A stretch of DNA of 64,000 nt, from contig NW_020194525.1 in the NCBI RefSeq assembly GCF_002865645.1, positions 62,001-126,000 of the forward strand, read 5' to 3'. Under the pieces are notes generated by a model. The model was not told where the DNA came from. It did no database searches and was given only the letters and a program-made list of their open reading frames with translations. This DNA is from Hyaloscypha bicolor E. Lineage: Eukaryota; Ascomycota; Leotiomycetes; Helotiales; Hyaloscyphaceae. The translations under genes and the position numbers were made by a program. This document shows, in pieces, positions 32,086-45,400 of the stretch (its first letter is position 1; the number at the start of each line of letters is the position of its first letter).

Positions 32086-34271
32086 TTGTAGAGCAGGCTC
32101 GGTAACGATTGCTGAGTAATCGATTAGCAATCGATTATGTGCACTATTAATTAGCTATCGATTGTAATCGATTAGTAATTAATTACTAAACGATTATTCT
32201 ACCGCTTTTACCCCGTATCCCCCCATTTTTTTCTTCTCTCTCTCTCTCTTCTTCTCTCTATTTTCCCTGCCTTGCATACTAATTTTTTCCAAAGATATTA
32301 TCAAAATATCTTCTTTACTTGAACCAGATTTATCATTTATACGATCAGTTTTAGTAGATTCCACTCCAAGTACTCTAGATATATTAAAGTTAAGAGTACC
32401 TTATTAGGAATTTTATTATATTCCTACTCTAGATAATCTTAAGCAAGATATTCTTTATTATATTCTTTATAAAACTGAGCCATATAATATATGAATATTA
32501 AGAAATATAGGGGATTATTTAAGCCGCTACTACCAAATTATGATATTAAAGGCTAAAAGTAAAAGCCAAATTACTATAAACTAGTAACTCAAATAACTCT
32601 AGTATAAAGCTTAAGCTAAGAAGGGAAATAGGATTAAGGAGTTTAATAATAAGATCCTTGGAGCTTGTCTTAATATAGTAGTTATTACTAAAGCTCTAAT
32701 CTCCCTGATTATTATACGGAATCTGTCTTTTACTCTCGTTAAATAGCCGGAATTTCATACCTTTTACCAAGTCCTAAATCGAGCTTATAAGGGCAAGATT
32801 ATAACTTCTTACTCTAGAGTTTATAATAAAGTCAAAGAAGCTTGAGGAAAGTATAAGATTATTATATAAAAGATTCTTTAATTAGTAGTCTTACTTATTT
32901 ATATTTCGCTTAATATTTGGACTTCCCTAAATTAATTACTTTTTCTAGTAGTTTATATATACTTTACTATATATAATTATAAGAGGCAAAAAGCTCTTCT
33001 TACTCTCTAGAAAGTACCTAGCTATAATAGAGAGAACTAGTTCTCTATTCTTTGCCCTATTCTTGAGAATTATAGTATTATACGAAAGCTTGGGGCTATT
33101 ATTACTAATAATACTTCCTTAAATAATATTCTTTATTAATATATTTAAGCCTTCTTAGCAGAGTTATATAATAGGAAGTAGAATATAGAGAAATAGTAAG
33201 TTTACTATATTAGCCATATTATTAATCTTATTATCTAAGCCTTCCTATTTACGGACGTAATTAGAGTAGAAGAGCTTAAATTATATAATGGCTAGGAGAA
33301 GACTAGAGAGTATACGAATAAGGAAGTAATTAGGGCCAAGTTTAGGCTCTTAGGATTACTTGGCCAAGTATATAATATTATTATCTATATTCGTGAATTA
33401 CTAGGCCATATAATAGCCTTTAAAGCTCTTATGAAAAGGCTAATTCTAATAAATAATTAAACGAGGTAGAATAGCTAGTATAATATGCTTTTTATACTTC
33501 TTAATTTAAGGCCTATAGTAGAAAAGTATTACCAGGACTATAAGGAAGAGCTAGAACTAGATCTTTTAAGCTACTAAGACTAGAAAAAGCTTTATATAAT
33601 TAAGGAATTCCTTAGTTCCTTCTTACGAGCTACTTTTATTATAGAGGGAGATTCTATATCTATTAATACTATACTCTTTATAATAGATATTTTAATTAAA
33701 TACTTGCAAGAAATAACTATAAGCTTATTTCTTTTTCTTTCTCTCTTTTCTTTCTTCTTTCTCTTTATTTAATTAACTTTTATAGGCTAAGTATAAAAAG
33801 AAAAAGGATAAAGAGAGCCAAGATTTCCTTTAATACCTGAATATTATATATATAGTACTTAATAAGTACTATATAAAGACAGATATATCTCCTATTTATA
33901 CTACCGCTTTAATTCTAAATCCTATACGCCGTATGAGATATATTAAAATATACTAGCTAAAAAAGTAAGTAAAGCCAGTTCTACTAAGAGTAAAAAAGCT
34001 CTGGGAAAGGTATTGGGACGAGGGGCCATAAGCTCTAATTATTCTAACTACTAGCTCTTCTCAGGAGCCAGAAGCACTTGATACTTACGATCGGCTTGCC
34101 TTAGCCCTTTAATTAGTTACTAGGCTAGCAAGTAGGGACGAGTATATAGACTTTAATATAGAGGAATTATATAATCCTGGTAAAAAGAGGGCCCTTGCAT
34201 GGTAGTGCCAAGATATGCAAAGGCAACGCTGGCCTAAGCTCTCTTGTATGGCTATTAATATCCTCTCAATA

Positions 34272-34869
34272 CGAAGATTGCGGCATAAAGTGACGGGATT
34301 ACAGCGCATTTACGCTCGCGTAGGGGTCTTAGCGGACTCCAGGGTGTGGTTTAAGGGACTACACCCGCTAAGCATTGTAACTCAGGCCTGAACCCCTAAA
34401 ACAAGGGCTGTGAGACATTTGCAAGGGGTTTGAAGATCTTCAGGGGTTATGGTGTTGCTGGCGGAGCAACTATAGCGCTCGGACGCTGTGAGAGAGCTAT
34501 TATCCCTCCGTCCGGTGAGACATAGTTCACGCTAGCAAGGGGGCCTGGCTCAGACTGTAAAGTCATACCTTTGCTTAAAAAGTTATTAGTCATCTATCAC
34601 CTTTCGCCCTGAGCCAGGCCCCCTTACTAGCGTGGACTATGTCTCACCGGACGAAGGGATAGGACCCTTTAGCGACTCTGCCCCTGTAAGCTCAGGGGAC
34701 ATGCCTTCTAAAGGTGTGGTACCCCTTGTTTATAGTTTATAGCGTGCTTACAGGAGAGTAGTCTGGAAATATAGGGGGCTTCAGTGGGTGAGTGTGGTAG
34801 AAAGTGGCCTGAAAATGGACTTGCAGTACGAATGCCCTGTAATCCCGTCACTTTATGCCGCAATCTTCG
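34272..34869. mobile_element. TA-flanked MITE with perfect 33-bp inverted repeats, inside the hAT transposase
   Basis: CGAAGATTGCGGCATAAAGT and the following 13 nt at 34272-34304 recur inverted at 34837-34869 without a mismatch. Both ends are flanked by TA (34270-34271 and 34870-34871), as in Tc1/mariner insertion. Excising it restores the hAT frame, ILSI-VLMSNKPERVF. The sequence is GC-balanced and free of the C-to-T/G-to-A damage seen around it. Confidence 0.85.
34504..34658. repeat. Foldback element/hairpin nested in the TA-flanked MITE
   Basis: Arms of about 48 bp (CCCTCCGTCCGGTGAGACAT... and the inverted ATGTCTCACCGGACGAAGGG) with few mismatches around a loop of about 55 nt. It may be a separate small insertion or part of the MITE; the TATCCC/GGGATA edges do not allow a target duplication to be told apart. 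Confidence 0.65.
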
Positions 34870-35241
34870 TAGTACTAATGAGCAATAAACCAGAGAGAGT
34901 CTTTTTAGGGGCTCGTCGTACGATAAGCTGGGATAGGGGGCAGCTAGAAGCCGAGATAATTAAGATACGGGAGTGCCTTAAGTACTGGAAAAGGACTGGA
35001 ATTCTAGATACTTTCTTTAAATAGGTAAATAACAGAGAGCCTTTCCTTTATTATATATAGTATAGTACTTTACTAAACTTCTGAACCTTCTGGAATTAGA
35101 AAAGGGGTAAAATCGTATGTATATAGGGATTAGCTCGCTAAATAATTAATTGCACTATTAATATAATCGATACCTTATAATTATGGCATCAATTGTTATC
35201 GATAGTGCAAAACGCCAATCGTTGCCGAGCCTGTTATAGAG

Positions 35242-35767
35242 AGAATGGCATAGACTCACCGATGTAAGAAGAAGAGTGGGACTGCTCTGGAGCTTGAGTC
35301 TAATCATATAATACCACAAAAGCGGCGTCGTGTTACAAAGACGCAAATGTTACTCTAGACAGGGTCTCTAAACCTGCAAAGGTCTTAAAGGCAGCGAAGA
35401 GAATTATAGAATATATAGAGAGTATAACCCTAAATTTGTAGAAAATAGAATTTGAGTAGATAAAATACTCTAATCCTATAGAACCCACCTATACAGCGCC
35501 CAGAATCCTATAAAGTACCACAGACAACTCAACAGCCATGGCATAACCCATCCCTGAAGCATTAGCTCATTTAATTGCAATAAACGTTGAATGATTTGCG
35601 AGCATGGCAAGAGGAGACTCCTTCGCTACCTTGCAAGAGATCTAGACTAAGATAATTGCAATCTTTAGCGGAAGATGACATGAACTTCAATAATAATTGA
35701 GGCATTGAAGCCGATACACAATAATATTTTCCCGTACCTCGGGATCTTGTAAGTGACATTGACCGAC
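35242..35767. other. Right flank of the hAT element, no gene seen
   Basis: Contains a decayed plus-strand frame (THRCKKKSGTALELE and a basic KRRRVTK) with several TAG/TAA codons, continuing the disrupted sequence left of 32086. Not identified. Confidence 0.35.
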
Positions 35768-37024
35768 CTACCTCTCATCTTTCCAAGATTCAGCCCTTCC
35801 CAAGCCCTTCTCGCTCAAGGAGTCTTGGCTCTCCTCATACTTGACCTGATACTCGGTCGTCATAACGATCTCATCCTTGCCAGGCATTATATTCTCCTCA
35901 CTTTCAAACACATTCTTAGTCGCAGCATTCCCACTCCCTTGTCCCCTAGTGTATACCTTGCTATATGCTCGAACCTTTCTAGACTTGGCGGAGTCGTTTT
36001 TCGAGTCTTTCAATGTAGCCTCGTAAACGTATCCAGTCGCTATCGTGGTATTGCCTTCCTTCCCAGTGACTTTATGTATGATTCGGACGAGGATAGGACG
36101 AATGGTGGGAATGCAGCTGGCGATGAAGACAACCCAAAGGTTGGTACTACATGTTTTAGCTAGGTATGCAAGGGGTCATTGAATGCCCACCTTGCCCAGA
36201 TGTCTAAATAACCTTGATGGAACGTGGTGTCCTGCATTGCTTTAACTGTACCGATCTGCACAGTCTTGACCACAGCCGTTATGGCAGCACTGAGAGGATC
36301 AGTGAATGCTAACCAATAGTTGGGACAAACTTACAGAATACCGAACCCAAACAAGATAACCAAACCGAGCTTGACATGGAGCTTGACTTGCAGATGCCAA
36401 AGCATAATGGCAGGATACAACGCAAGCGCCGTATCTAAGGCTGCGCCAAAACTTCCCTGGAAGTATGCAAAGATCGTATACGTTTCCCTGCCATAACACG
36501 CTCCCGCAATACTGGGGTTCCAGATCTTGTTCACAGGGTTGCATTGCGCCCAGAGCAGAGGTATGAAGATGAAACTGACCATGCAGTTGCTGGCCGCGCA
36601 GATGTAGAGAATGCGTTTCCCGTTCCGGTTAGTCCCTTCTAGTTGGAGGATGAATTGAATGACTGCCATCTTACCGAAGGCGATGGCGAGGATGGAGAAG
36701 GTCGTGAATATCAATTGGTAGAGTTGGGATTGAGGATCAGGATTCGACGAGGGAGTCGCGGGAGAGAAATGGGCGCCAATTCCATTGTCGACAGAGATGG
36801 TGAGGAAGGCCGATGAGAGAATCGCGCAGACCTGCGACGTTAGGTACTGGCTGAAGGCAGAAGGACAAACTTACATATGATGAAAACGCCCACCAGAAGT
36901 CAGGATTCCAACGCCGAATGATGAAGCCATTGGTATAGATGCGCAGCGCCATCAAGGCGGTTCCAGCTGCGAACTCCGACCATGTTACTGCGAGAGCAGT
37001 GGGACCCAGTCCCGAAGCCACCAT
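35768..37024 (-). CDS. Seven-transmembrane rhodopsin-like/Pth11-type integral membrane protein
   Basis: Plasma-membrane 7TM protein, 374 residues, of the fungal rhodopsin-domain group related to Pth11-type GPCR-like proteins. Exons: 36875-37024, 36335-36831, 36191-36289 and 35768-36146; introns 43, 45 and 44 nt, all GT-AG. Seven hydrophobic segments are visible, for example ALMALRIYTN, FWWAFSSYVCAILSSAFLTI, IFTTFSILAIAFGKM, MVSFIFIPLLWAQC and LWVVFIASCIPTIRPIL. The NGIGAH motif after TM2 and NKIWNP in the second outer loop are typical of the family. The ~100-residue C-terminal tail is hydrophilic, Ser/Lys/Glu rich and probably cytoplasmic. Ligand unknown; no CFEM domain. It is the last intact gene before the AT-rich block. 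Confidence 0.85.
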
Positions 37025-37648
37025 GATGAAAAGAATGTACAGGTTAAGAAGGGAACAAGATACTCCGCTTGGTAGTGAAGAAGAGACGGCAGTGCTTACC
37101 TTTGAGGTAAATGATGGGCCCTTCAATACGAAAAACATGGGGATGCTGTCATTGAAACCTCCTGGAACATCGCAGGATTTAAACCCCAGGGTTGATAGTG
37201 GTGGAAGTTTCGTCTCCTCTCAAAAGAAGAGAGACTCGTCCGACCTTGCGGACGATCATGCTTGGTAGGTATATTTTCAGATGAAAGGCGATCATTATCC
37301 TGTTTAATCAATGCACGAATGAGCATTAGAAGCGATTATTTAGAATGAGACAAGATCGGTTCAGGCAAAGGGGAAACGTCAAACACATCTGAGGCTAACC
37401 GGAGAATTTTGTTGCCCATTTGTGGCATCGCTTGATGTAACAGTTGGCGTCTCGGTTTGTGCTTCCCTGAAAGCAATTCCATTTCTGATTCTTTAGGAGA
37501 GTACAAAGTAGTATTTCAGGGAAACACCAAAATTACGTGTGCTGATTAGCTGTGAGTCAAATGCCTGAAAAGCGAGTATATGCGACAGACTAAATTAGGC
37601 TAGCTTATTACGTGGAATATCACGTGCGGTATTACGTGCATACTACTT
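37025..37648. other. Intergenic, upstream of the 7TM gene
   Basis: No gene seen. Three ACGTG words occur at about 37610-37640, just before the short repeat element. Confidence 0.45.
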
Positions 37649-37996
37649 GTTGAACTAGCTAAATAATAAAGCTAGGGTCACGTGCTTGCAATGTAAACCA
37701 AGTAAAACGTACTGAATTGACTGCTGTTCTACAGTGGTAAGTAGCCTGTATATATAGCCCTGAACCCCCGAAGTCACATGTATTAAACCCCTAAACCAGA
37801 GAGCCTTATACTGAACCATTCAACCTCAGCTGAACAGATTTAGCCTCACAGGGCATATTATGCCCTGAATCAACCTTACAGGGCATAATCTACTCAGTAA
37901 TAAGCCTATGGCTTAAGCCCCATTAGTGCACAGCCCCTAAGGCTCTGTTCCAGGGCTTACTAAGCCTATTAGGGGCCTCAGGCCCCTAATTTCAAC
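37649..37996. mobile_element. Short inverted-terminal element, copy 2 (opposite orientation to copy 1)
   Basis: Starts GTTGAACTAGC and ends CTAATTTCAAC with an AGGGGCCTCAGGCCCCT hairpin next to the right end. Flanks ACTACTT (37642-37648) and ACTACTC (37997-38003) differ at the last base. Shared blocks with 14684-15070 include GTCACGTGCTTG, ACCAAGTAAAACGTACTGAA and TTGACTGCTGTTCTACAGTG. It lacks the nine-unit array but has two TACAGGGCAT words. Confidence 0.65.
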
Positions 37997-38029
37997 ACTA
38001 CTCAACTACTCTAGAATATCCAAGAGTAG

Positions 38030-38326
38030 TGTGGTACGGCAGACCGTACTCTCCAAAAATCATGTTGTTTTGGCGGTTTTGAGGTTTTGGTCACATGGCA
38101 AAGACCGCGGCCTTTTGCACGTGACTTGCAGAAATTATATAAGAAAGCTAGTTTTTCTATAGTCCTAGAGAATAATCTCTTCTGAGTATTTAATTAATTA
38201 AGCTTTTATATACTATATACTATTTATACTTTACTATTTATGCTTTTAATCTTATTATTTTATTATTAAGTTATATTCTAATATACTTTGTATAAGTTTT
38301 TGTCTTATTATAGTTTCTTTCCTATA
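38030..38326 (+). repeat. 5' LTR of element A, mildly RIP-mutated
   Basis: Begins TGTGGTACGGCAGACCGTAC. The first ~110 bp keep normal GC content while the rest is already AT-rich. Compared with the 3' LTR (56984 onward) the first 25 positions differ at 13, all G-to-A or C-to-T. Length 297 bp; the right boundary is uncertain by one or two bases. Confidence 0.75.
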
Positions 38327-41300
38327 TATTTTATAATAAGTAATATAGGGAAGATTAAAACTTTATAATTAAAGTAATACTTTTATAAAGTTCTGAGAAA
38401 TATCTATAAAGCGAATTATTAGCTTAGTAAATTAGGAAAGAAAAGAACTATTATAATATCTTAAGTCTAAGACTAAAATATTAAAGATATATAAATATTA
38501 ATCTTAGTATTTTATATTAATTTCTAATATATCTAGTAATTTAAATACGGATTAGTTATAAGATATAATTACTAGTATAATATATAAAGGTAATAGAAAT
38601 AGAGACTAATTATAAAAAGAAAAGAAATAAAAGAAATAGAATAAGAAATATTATACTAAGATAATATAAATTAGATCTTAGTTAGAAATAAACTTTAGTA
38701 TTTGGAAATAAAGTTATATTATTAATTTATATATTATTTTTAGTTATAATAAAAACCGGAATAAAAATAGTATTAGTTCTAGTAAAAAAGTTTATATCTA
38801 AATCCGGAAAAAATACCTAAAAGAGGAAATATCCTTAATTTTAAATAAAATAATAAATAGAAATTAGAAATAAGAATTAAAAAGAAATTAGAAATAAGAA
38901 ATTATATAAATAATCTAGAGAAGCTTCTAGAGAAAAGAAAGAATACTAAATAGAAATAAAAAAAAGAATTTAGAAAAATTAAAAAAATTAAAAAATTATA
39001 TTTATTATTTATATTATTACCTTTAATAGTATTATTAAATATATCTAGTTTAGTAAAGTTAAAAGAAAATACTATAAATAATAAGCTAATAAAATAGAAA
39101 AGAAAATATAAATAATAGAAATAAAACTAGAAAAGCTATTATTTTATTATTATTAATACTAAAATTCAAATCTAGATTATATTTATTATTATTAACTAGT
39201 TTTTTCTAAATCTTGATTTTAAACTAAAAGATATATTTAAATAAAAAGTTAGCTTTTTAAGAACCTTATTAGTAGAAGTTTTAGATATAGAAACTCTATA
39301 ATTAATTATAAAAAAAGTTATTAAAATTAATATAGTCGAAAATAAATATATATTAGGATTAGATTTAAATCTATTATTTATAAAAGCTTCTAAAATACTA
39401 TAGTTTTAAGAAAGTAATATTTCTATATTCTTGAAATAATATATAAATATATATAAAAACTATTATATTTCTAATAATATTAAAAAAGAAAGAATTATTT
39501 ATTATATTTCTTTTATTTATAAGAATTAGATTAAGGCTATATTAGAATATTATACTAATAATTCAAGAAATTATTAAGAAACTAAATTCTTTAAGGTCTT
39601 ATTAAAGGAATTCCGAGAATATAACTAGGAAATATTTAAAATTAGCTATAGCTTTCTTAATTAGATTATTATATAAGTCCAGAATAAAGAAATTTCTTTT
39701 AAGTCTTATATTAATATATTTAATAAAGTATTAAAGAAATTACTAAAGAGAAAAAAGATAAATAAAATTATTTAGTACTAAGAATTTATAAGAGAATTAT
39801 TTATTCTAATAAGAAATTATATTTTTAAAAATATAAACTTTAAGCTTATAAATATTTTTATTTATAAATATAATAAAATATATAAGAAAATAGTAATATT
39901 TTATAAGTATAAAGAAAAGAAATATTATTTTAATATTACTAATAACCTAAATATATCTAGATTTAGATAAAAATATTTAGATATAGTAATTTATAATATA
40001 GTTTTTAAGCCAGAAAATAATTACTTTTTACTAGTTTCTTTTATTATATTTTCTAAAGCTATTATAAATATAAGTAAAAAAAGAATCTAGCCTATAGCAA
40101 ATTATATAAAACTTATTAAAAGTAATAAATCTAAAAAAGATAATATTAATTAGCTAGTAAAAAGTTTAGAAAAACTATTTATTATTATTATAACTTAAGA
40201 AAATCTATAGAAATAACTTAATATAATTACTATTATAATTTAAGAAAATATTTATAATCTATTTATATAATCTAGCTAATTATAGTAAATATAATAATAT
40301 TAATAACCTAGTAAATATAATTCGGGTTTTTAGGGAAAATATATTAGAAATTATAATAGAGAATATAAAGAATACTATAATAACTATAATAATTAAACTA
40401 AAATAAATAAAAAGTTTAGATAATTATATTCTAGAGAAAGTTAGTTATAAATATAATTAGAAAATATTATTTAAGTTAATATAGCCTATAATATGAATCT
40501 AGAACTAAAAGAATAAATTTATTATAAATATTATAATAAGAATAAGAATAATAATACTAATTTAAAATATATTTATATTTTTTAATTCTATTTTTTACTA
40601 ATAAAAAAGCTTATAAATTATAAATATATTTACTAATTTAATAGAAAATAATATAAAGAGTTATTTAAGCCTAAATAAAAAAGTATTTCCTTTTTTCTTA
40701 TTAGTAAATACTAGTAATTTAACTAAATTATTTCCTAAGTTTAAGGAAAAGAATTTAATTATAACTTAAATACTTAATTTAAAAATATCTAGAAATTAAT
40801 AAAAAATATCTAGTTTATAAAATAAGAAAGAAAAAATAGAACTGGCTAACCGGGATCTATATATAAAAGTAAGTAAATTATATCTAGAAAATCTAAATAG
40901 CTATTTTATCTTAGAAGAAATTATATTAGAATTACTAATATTTTAGGTTCTGAAATTAATAAATAGTACTAAGATTTGGCTATAAATAGTATTTCTATTA
41001 ATACTATAATAGGTTTCTTATTAAAAAGAAAGAAAAAAGAAATAGAAATAATTAAAGAAGTTTTCTAAAAATAAACTAAAATAAAAGAAAAGCTATTTTA
41101 TATAAGAGGCCAAAAAAATATTACTTTAAAAAGTAATAAATAAAAGAATAGCCTAGCTAAAAATATTAATATTAATACTTCCGGAAATAAATAAAATGAA
41201 TTAGAAACCTAGTATATTCTTAATTATAATAAATATAGAACTCCTAAAATTAATAATATTCTAATAAAGCTACTAAAAAAAGTAATTATTTTATTTCTAA

Positions 41301-42899
41301 AAACTTAAAAAGAAATAAGAATATTTATTAATACTTTAAAAATACTAGATCTAGCTATTATATTTTAAAACTAATAAATTAAGAATAATACTTCCTATTT
41401 TATTATTTTATAAATAGAAAATACTATTATATTAAATATAATTAAATATACTAGAAAATCTATAAAGCTAGTAGCTATAGCTTATATAATAAATAAAATA
41501 TTTAAGGAATTAGAAATACTAGTTTAGGTATCTAATACTAATAAAATTATTTAATTTAAAAATAATAGTATTAATATTCGGATATTACTAGCTTATAAAT
41601 ATATTAAATAATTTCTGTATTTCTAATTTATATTTTGAGAATCTTAAAAAAGTATTAAATATAAAGAAATAATTAATACTAAAGCTAAAGTTAATATTCT
41701 TTCTAAAAAGATCTCTAGAAATATTAGTAAAGTAATATATAATACTATAAATTATTAAATATTTATTATTATTAGAACTGAATTTGGATTTATAGAAATA
41801 ATAAAGCTTAGAACTAAGATTATAGATAAAGTAAGATATAAAAATATATTTTTCCTAGTTAAAAAAGCTCTAAAAATCCTATTTAATTAATTATTTTTAG
41901 TAAAAATAAAGTTAAATATTATATATAAGAGTAATAATTTATAAAATAAAAGATTTACTAATTCTAAAAATAATTAGAATACTTATATTATTATAATTAT
42001 TTTATTTTTAAAAAATACCGGAAAGTAAAAGAAAATAATAATTCAAGAATATTAAGCTTCTAGAATTAAGAAATTAAGTAATATAAAATAAGAAACTAAA
42101 GATAAAAAAGAAAAATAGAGCCTAATATTATAACTAGTAATAATATTAGAGAAAATAAAAAGATACTAGGATTTCTTATAAATTCTTTTATTTCAGGTTT
42201 AGAAATTTAGGAAATTAATAATATTTTTAGGAAAACTAAAATAAAAAAGGCTCTAATTAGAGTATTATTAAGAGTAATTCCGGATTTAATAGAAAAAGAA
42301 ATAAAAAGAATATTAAATAAAGATATTTCTAAAGAAAAAATAAAATAGTATTTCCTAATAATAAAGAAATATATTCCCGAAACTAAGAAATATAGAATCT
42401 AAAACTAGAAAGAATTCTGAAATATATAAAAGCTTAAGAAAAATATATTAAAATACTAGATAAAAAGGCATTCTTTATATCTAACTAGAAAGAAGCTAAA
42501 TAGGAAAGTTATAAAATCCGGAAATTAGATAAAAAAAGTACTAGAGAAAATAGCTATAGCTTTTTAAAAAAAAAATAATAGCTATAAGCTATTTCTAGTT
42601 ATAAGAATATATAAAATAAAGAATAAGAAGATTTAATTAGTAAATACTAATAATAAAACTAGAAAAGGCTCTAGTAAATATCCGAACTAGTTTAAAAGAT
42701 TTAAAACTAGAAAATACTTATAGAAATATACTAGGAAATATAAGAACTATTTTTTACTAAGAATATTAGTTATTCTAAAAGATTTATAACTTATTTCAGA
42801 ATATTTTAAATAATTAGATATTAGTAACTAGTTCTAGAAAAAGAAGCTAGTTATATTTCGAGAATTAATAATTAATTAAGAAAATATAATTATATTTAA
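38327..42899 (+). other. 5' internal region of element A (gag and early pol), unreadable
   Basis: Extremely AT-rich; presumably the gag/protease part by position. No domain can be read with confidence through the RIP damage. Confidence 0.4.
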
Positions 42900-45400
42900 T
42901 TAGAAAGAAATAGGAAAAGTTTATAAAGATATTAGCTTACCTATTCTAATTAAGACTATTAAATATAAAGCCTAATAAGAGAAGAATTTCCTATATTCTA
43001 AAGCTCTAGTATTTATAATAATAAAAATACTATTAAAATACCTAGATTATAAAGTTCTTAAAAAATATAAGAGATTTTACTAAAATCTATAATTTTTAGT
43101 TATAAAAACGGTTATTAGAACTTATAAACTAATTAATACTATTATAAAAATAAATTTAATAATCTTATAAAATACTAACTTATTTTTATTTACTAATAAA
43201 ATCTCGAAGGAATTTACTAATTCCGTTATATAATTTATATAAGTTATTATAATTATTTTAGAGAATCTATTTCCTAAAATTATTATATTATTTATTAATA
43301 ATATTAAAGTTAAAGAACCTTATATAAACTATAATAATTAGCTTATTTTATTTAGTATTTAATATTTTATATTTAAATATCTTTAAAACCTAAATATAAC
43401 TTTAAATAAGATTAAATAAGCCAGAGTTAATATTAGAGAAAAATTATAGTTCTATTATAATAATATAATTATTATTAGCTTTATTTATAAAATACTTAAA
43501 AGAAGCCTTTTAAGTTTAGGAATTACTAAGATTTTAAAATAGAAATATTATAATAATATAACTAAAGGCAAGGCATTTATTAAAATTATTATTTATTACT
43601 ATATTTAGATTAAAGGCTTTATAGTTATTACTAAATTCATTTACTACTTAATAAGAAAAAATATAATATAGGACTAGGGTAATAAATAAGTAGTAGCTAT
43701 ATAAATTCTTTAAGAAAAGCTTATTATTACTTTAATACTTTATAAGTTATATTATAATTTATTAGAAAGTTAGAGAATAATTATATTAGTAATAAATACT
43801 AGCCTAAATAAATAAAGCAAAACTCTTAGTTAATATAATAATAAAGAGAAAACGAAAGTTATATAATATAAGTCTGAAATCTAGAATAATATTAAACGGA
43901 AATATAATATTACTAAAAGAAAATACTAAGAACTAATAAAGTATTTATAGAAAATATAATTCTAGCTATATAAAATTTACTTTATTCTTAAACTAGATAC
44001 TAATATATTTATTATATAGCTAAGTAAAGCGGCTATAAATCTTCCTAAAACTCTAGTTACTTATTAGCTAGTATAAATTTAACTATTTGATTTTAAAGTT
44101 AAATATATTAAAGAAACTAAATATACTATTACTAATAAATTATTAAAACGCCTATAATAAGAAAATAATACCAAAAATAATAAAGATATTAATAAATAAT
44201 TAGTAATAGAGCTTAATATTATTAGAATAATACTTATTAGATAAAAAGTTTAATTAAAGAAAATAGTTCCGGTTTGGTTATATAATATTATTTTAAAAAA
44301 TTAGACTTTTAAAACCTTTACTAGATATTTAGATAATAGTATTTAGTTACTAGAAATTAATAATTAAAGCCTTATTATATCTAGAAATAAATTAGTAATA
44401 TTAAAAAATAATAATATTTAGAAGTTATATAATAAAAGCAATAGCCTTTTATATATAACTTCTAGTAAAATAATAAATAATAATACTAATTTCTATACTT
44501 TATTTAATAACCCGACTATTTTATTAGATTTCTTAAATAATAGCTATTTCGAATAATACTAGAATATTATATAATATCTTATAATACTTTTTAGGCCAGA
44601 AGAAATATCTAAAGCCAAGTTTTAAAAGTTAAATAAAAAAGCTTTAAATTATAATATAAGAGATTAATTATTATAGAGAATTATATTTAAAGTATATTTA
44701 TCTTAACTTATTATTAATAATTAAGAATAAAGAAAGATTATTATTAAAGAACTATATAATAAGATTAGATATACCAGAAAAGAAAGTACTTTTTATTTAG
44801 TAGCTAGCTATTATTACTAGAAAGATTACTATAATTATATATAAAAATATATTAGTATTTATAAAGTCTATTACTATAAAAGTAAAAGAAGATAAGAAAA
44901 AGTCCTATATTTAATAAAAGCTATATTTCTTTTCTATTATCTTAGGATTAATATAATTAAACTACTAGATTATAAAAAATATAACTTATTAATTATTACT
45001 AGAAATAATTTCTCAGAATAAATTAAAGCTAGACTTTTAAAAAACTTAACTAGTAAGAAGATTACTAAGTTTATTTAGGAAGAAATCATTTATAAATATA
45101 GTTTATTTAAATAACTTAAAATAAATAGTAAATTAGAATTTAAAGAAATAATAATTTAGAAACTTAGTAAGCTAGAAATTAATAGAATTATTATTTTGGC
45201 CTATAATTTCAAAGGAAATAATATAATTAAAGGAAAATATTAATTAATTATTTAAGTATTTATTATATTTATAATAAATAAAAAGAAGCTTTAGATTAAT
45301 TTACTATTATATATTTTATTTACTAATTAAATTATTATATATAAATTAACTAAATTTATTTTCTTTTATATAGTTTATAATAAGAAAACTATATTATTTA
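42900..45400 (+). pseudogene. Remnant Gypsy pol: reverse transcriptase, RNase H and integrase
   Basis: Plus-strand frames, stops ignored: reverse transcriptase region 43080-43560 with KEFTNSVIQFIQVITIILEN and LFPKIIILFINNIKVKEPY (the damaged F-x-DDI box); RNase H about 43560-44160 with YFILKLDTNIF and KAAINLPKTLVTY; integrase core about 44930-45300 with ARPLKN-like, KITKFI-EEIIYKYGLFK and RIIILAYNFKGNNII segments. The residue pattern is that of fungal Ty3/Gypsy elements. Not functional. Confidence 0.65.

Larger units (their letters stand above)
32094..35233 (+). mobile_element. Complete hAT transposon with RIP-damaged transposase
   Basis: Terminal inverted repeats CAGGCTCGGTAACGATTG (left) and CAGGCTCGGCAACGATTG (right, inverted); 8-bp flanks TTGTAGAG (32086-32093) and TTATAGAG (35234-35241) differ by one G-to-A. 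The plus-strand transposase is riddled with TAG where Trp is expected. From about 33465 the frame reads TR-NS-YNMLFILLNLRPIVE, then YYQDYKEELELDLL, IKEFLSSFLRATFIIEGDS and TILFTIDILIKYLQE. The dimerisation region near the end, MSNKPERVFLGARRTISW then RECLKYWKRTGILDTFF, is still open. A 598-bp element has inserted in the last segment (34272-34869). Confidence 0.85.
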
